From Podila epigama (taxonomy: Eukaryota; Mortierellomycota; Mortierellomycetes; Mortierellales; Mortierellaceae): a DNA stretch of 10,052 nucleotides. Made by a program: the position numbers and the translations under genes. Location of the stretch: contig JAAAVE010001118.1 of NCBI GenBank assembly GCA_015679605.1, forward strand, positions 1-10,052, read 5' to 3'. Below the pieces are notes generated by a model. It ran no database searches and was not told the origin of the DNA. It saw only the letters and a program-made list of their open reading frames with translations. Every line of letters starts with the position of its first letter. Positions within the stretch are counted from its first letter, which is position 1. Positions 8,631 through 10,052 of the stretch are shown one piece after another.

Positions 8631-8950
8631 TTAGACCATTTCCACAAACTAGATAGTCGCGATCACCTGTGCCTATAAGGACGATACGAAATGGTTGTAA
8701 GAGTCGTTCGTTGTTGGAGTATTTCATGGAATGAGTCCTAGAGAAAGAGAGAGAGTGTGTATGTGTGTGTGTGCCTGTGTGCCTGTGTGTATGCAAAGAG
8801 AAAGAGAGAGAGATACTAACATCTGATAAAGGTGCCAGGTAAGCAACTTGTTGGATATTGGGCCATTACAGTCACGGCGGCAAGAAGGGTGTAGAGGATA
8901 GCAACGAGAAGTAGGATCCTTGTTCCAGATGGGTTTGTAAGAGAAGCCAT
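8631..8950 (-). CDS. Small secreted cysteine-rich protein, first two exons (3' end unresolved)
   Basis: Exon 1 (8950-8821) starts ATGG and encodes a clear signal peptide: short n-region with Arg11, hydrophobic core 12-28 (ILLLVAILYTLLAAVTV), cleavage predicted after V-M-A30, mature end QYPTSCLPGTFIR. The frame then hits TAG unless spliced. A gttagt donor at 8820 and a CCTTATAG acceptor ending at 8673 remove 148 nt and give TSCLPGTFIRCTGDRDYLVCGNGL, with the Cys44 codon split T|GC. This restores a C-x-PGTF-x-RC-xGD-xxx-VC pattern seen in fungal secreted proteins with CBM19-like or related cysteine-rich modules (family naming is inference). Exon 2 is only 42 nt and ends at a perfect gtaagt donor (8630). 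Exon 3 is uncertain: an acceptor after a CTGAC branch site and pyrimidine tract near 8437-8436 gives a short tail containing one Cys; another candidate begins near 8267. Confidence is high for the signal peptide, moderate for exon 2 and low beyond. Confidence 0.65.
8740..8815. repeat. (GA)n/(TG)n compound microsatellite inside an intron
   Basis: GA-rich runs flank a TG-rich core that includes two GTGCCT repeats. It lies within the first intron of the secreted-protein gene, where the transcript sense is CT- and CA-rich and makes a strong polypyrimidine tract before a decoy AG at 8739-8738. Confidence 0.85.
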
Positions 8951-9731
8951 AGGAAAAGAGAGTCGAGTGCTAATGAATTAAGGTAGAGAGTGTGAAAAGG
9001 AATAATGAACGCAATGAAGGCAAAAGAAGAACGAAAAGCAGAAAGTGTCAGACATTGCTCTTGAAAACACATTTGACCCCTTAAATTGAAAGCTGCTGTT
9101 GACTACATAGACCATCCAACTATGCTGTGTGAACGAGTGTCCTACACGTCCTACAGAGGAAAGTTACACGTTGGGATGATGATGAAATGGCGGATGAACT
9201 GCATTGCCTACATTATTTTGAAGATAATCCATAATAAGACTGGATTCGTTTGAGCAAAAGCAAGACAGCGCGATAAGATGACCTATGCGGATTTGAAGTA
9301 GATATTCAAAATGGATTAAGCATCTTTTATGAACAGGTCAATAATATGAAAGAACAAAAGTTTGTCGCGATGGACCGTTGGCATCCAAAGGTAGCACAAG
9401 GAAGAATGAAGGATGAACACATTCTCTTCGCTTTGATTCCCAACTTGTTTCCTACACAAGGGGGGCATCTGAGGAACTCTAGCCCGCTTCCCAACACCAT
9501 GTTGGGACAGATATCAGCAACTTTCGGGCTCACTTTGAGCTACCAGAATCTTCCAACGTCGCAAAATTTATCAGTGGGATTCACACGCGCCACCGACACA
9601 ACACGAGAAGAAAAAAAGCTTTTGCATAATCCATTCATTCATCCATACATCCATTCCATACATCCATTCCATTTCATTTGTCCATTCATTCATTCATCCC
9701 CTTCACTTGACATTTGATCCAATACATAACA
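8951..9731. other. Spacer between two divergent genes
   Basis: Holds the promoters of the minus-strand secreted gene (start 8950) and the plus-strand UPF0538 gene (start 9732). A plus-strand frame at 9346-9717 (123 codons) ends in translated CATT repeats and matches nothing I know. 9632-9705 is a CATT/CATC-rich tandem repeat forming the likely leader of the UPF0538 gene. Nothing else is recognised. Confidence 0.6.
9632..9705. repeat. CATT/CATC tandem repeats with a repeated CATACATCCATTC unit
   Basis: ATTCATTCATCC-type tetranucleotides, with CATACATCCATTC present twice in tandem (near 9645-9670). The array ends about 27 bp before the start codon of the UPF0538 gene, so it probably lies in its leader or core promoter. 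Confidence 0.85.
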
Positions 9732-9909
9732 ATGACAACCAATCCCACAAGTGAGCCTCTCTCCAACACTCTGGCCCCCAGCAATGCTGCCACACTTACC
9801 ATCAGAGTGATCAAGTCATTCGAATATCGCACCAGCAAGAATCTCATTCTCCATAACGTCGACTTGACCACCACCACTGTTGGTCAGCTTCGCCAAACCA
9901 TCATCGAGA
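9732..9909 (+). CDS. UPF0538 (C2orf76-like) protein, first exon (gene runs off the window)
   Basis: The ATG has A at -3 (AACAATG). The exon encodes 59 residues plus one base and ends at a gtatgt donor (intron from 9910, phase 1). After a Thr/Ser/Pro-rich N-terminus of about 20 residues comes TLTIRVIKSFEYRTSKNLIL and then HNVDL...TVGQLRQTII. These match the N-terminal half of the UPF0538/C2orf76 family (TIR[LV]I[RK]SFE[HY]R, then HxV[ND]L, then a helix). The fold resembles a ubiquitin-like beta-grasp start, but no function is established for the family, so none is given. Human C2orf76 is about 126 residues, so roughly half the protein is here. The remaining 143 bases show no in-frame acceptor followed by family sequence, so the intron probably continues past the window end. 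Confidence 0.87.
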
Positions 9910-10052
9910 GTATGTTATTTCTCTTGTTTGCCTGTTGTTCACCACGTTTTTTTTCTTTCTTTCGTGATCAATGCTTGAGTCATTCGAGAAACCTCTTGAT
10001 CTCTTCCCTGTTTCGCCACAATGAGACTAGCTTCAAACGTGCACGTTTTTTT

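Overview
The window reads as nuclear DNA of a filamentous fungus. It has short spliced genes with GT-AG introns of about 130-150 nt, fungal-type protein families, and gene-free stretches full of microsatellites (ATGAA, GATG, GTCT, AG, CA, homopolymers). The spliced gene structures, the protein set and the low-complexity load suggest an early-diverging lineage (Mucoromycota, possibly Mortierellales), but that is an inference. Nothing looks bacterial or viral, and I found no tRNA, rRNA, CRISPR array or recognisable transposon.

Layout: (1) 1-1720, minus strand: 5' part of a PP2C-type phosphatase of the PTC7 kind, with an apparent mitochondrial presequence, a long low-complexity insert and the first PP2C metal-binding motifs. 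A candidate second exon lies at the extreme left edge. (2) 1721-3109: repeat-rich spacer. (3) 3110-4684, minus: a complete three-exon SUB2/UAP56 DEAD-box helicase of 433 residues, the best-supported gene here. (4) 4685-7113: 2.4 kb with no recognisable gene. (5) 7114-7638, plus: an intronless 174-residue hypothetical protein with a textbook Atg8-interacting-type motif (DDWVFL). (6) 7639-about 8100: its T-rich 3' flank with a polyadenylation signal. (7) 8950 down to about 8630 or lower, minus: a small secreted cysteine-rich protein that no single open frame covers; it appears once a 148-nt intron is removed. (8) 8951-9731: spacer. (9) 9732-end, plus: first exon of a UPF0538 (C2orf76-like) protein, cut off by the window edge.

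The genes form no pathway or cluster: a mitochondrial phosphatase, an mRNA export helicase, a possible autophagy-linked adaptor, a secreted protein and a conserved protein of unknown function. The most unusual items are the AIM-bearing small protein, the hidden secreted gene with a stop-generating decoy splice acceptor, and the His/Gln/Ser/Pro insert in the phosphatase.
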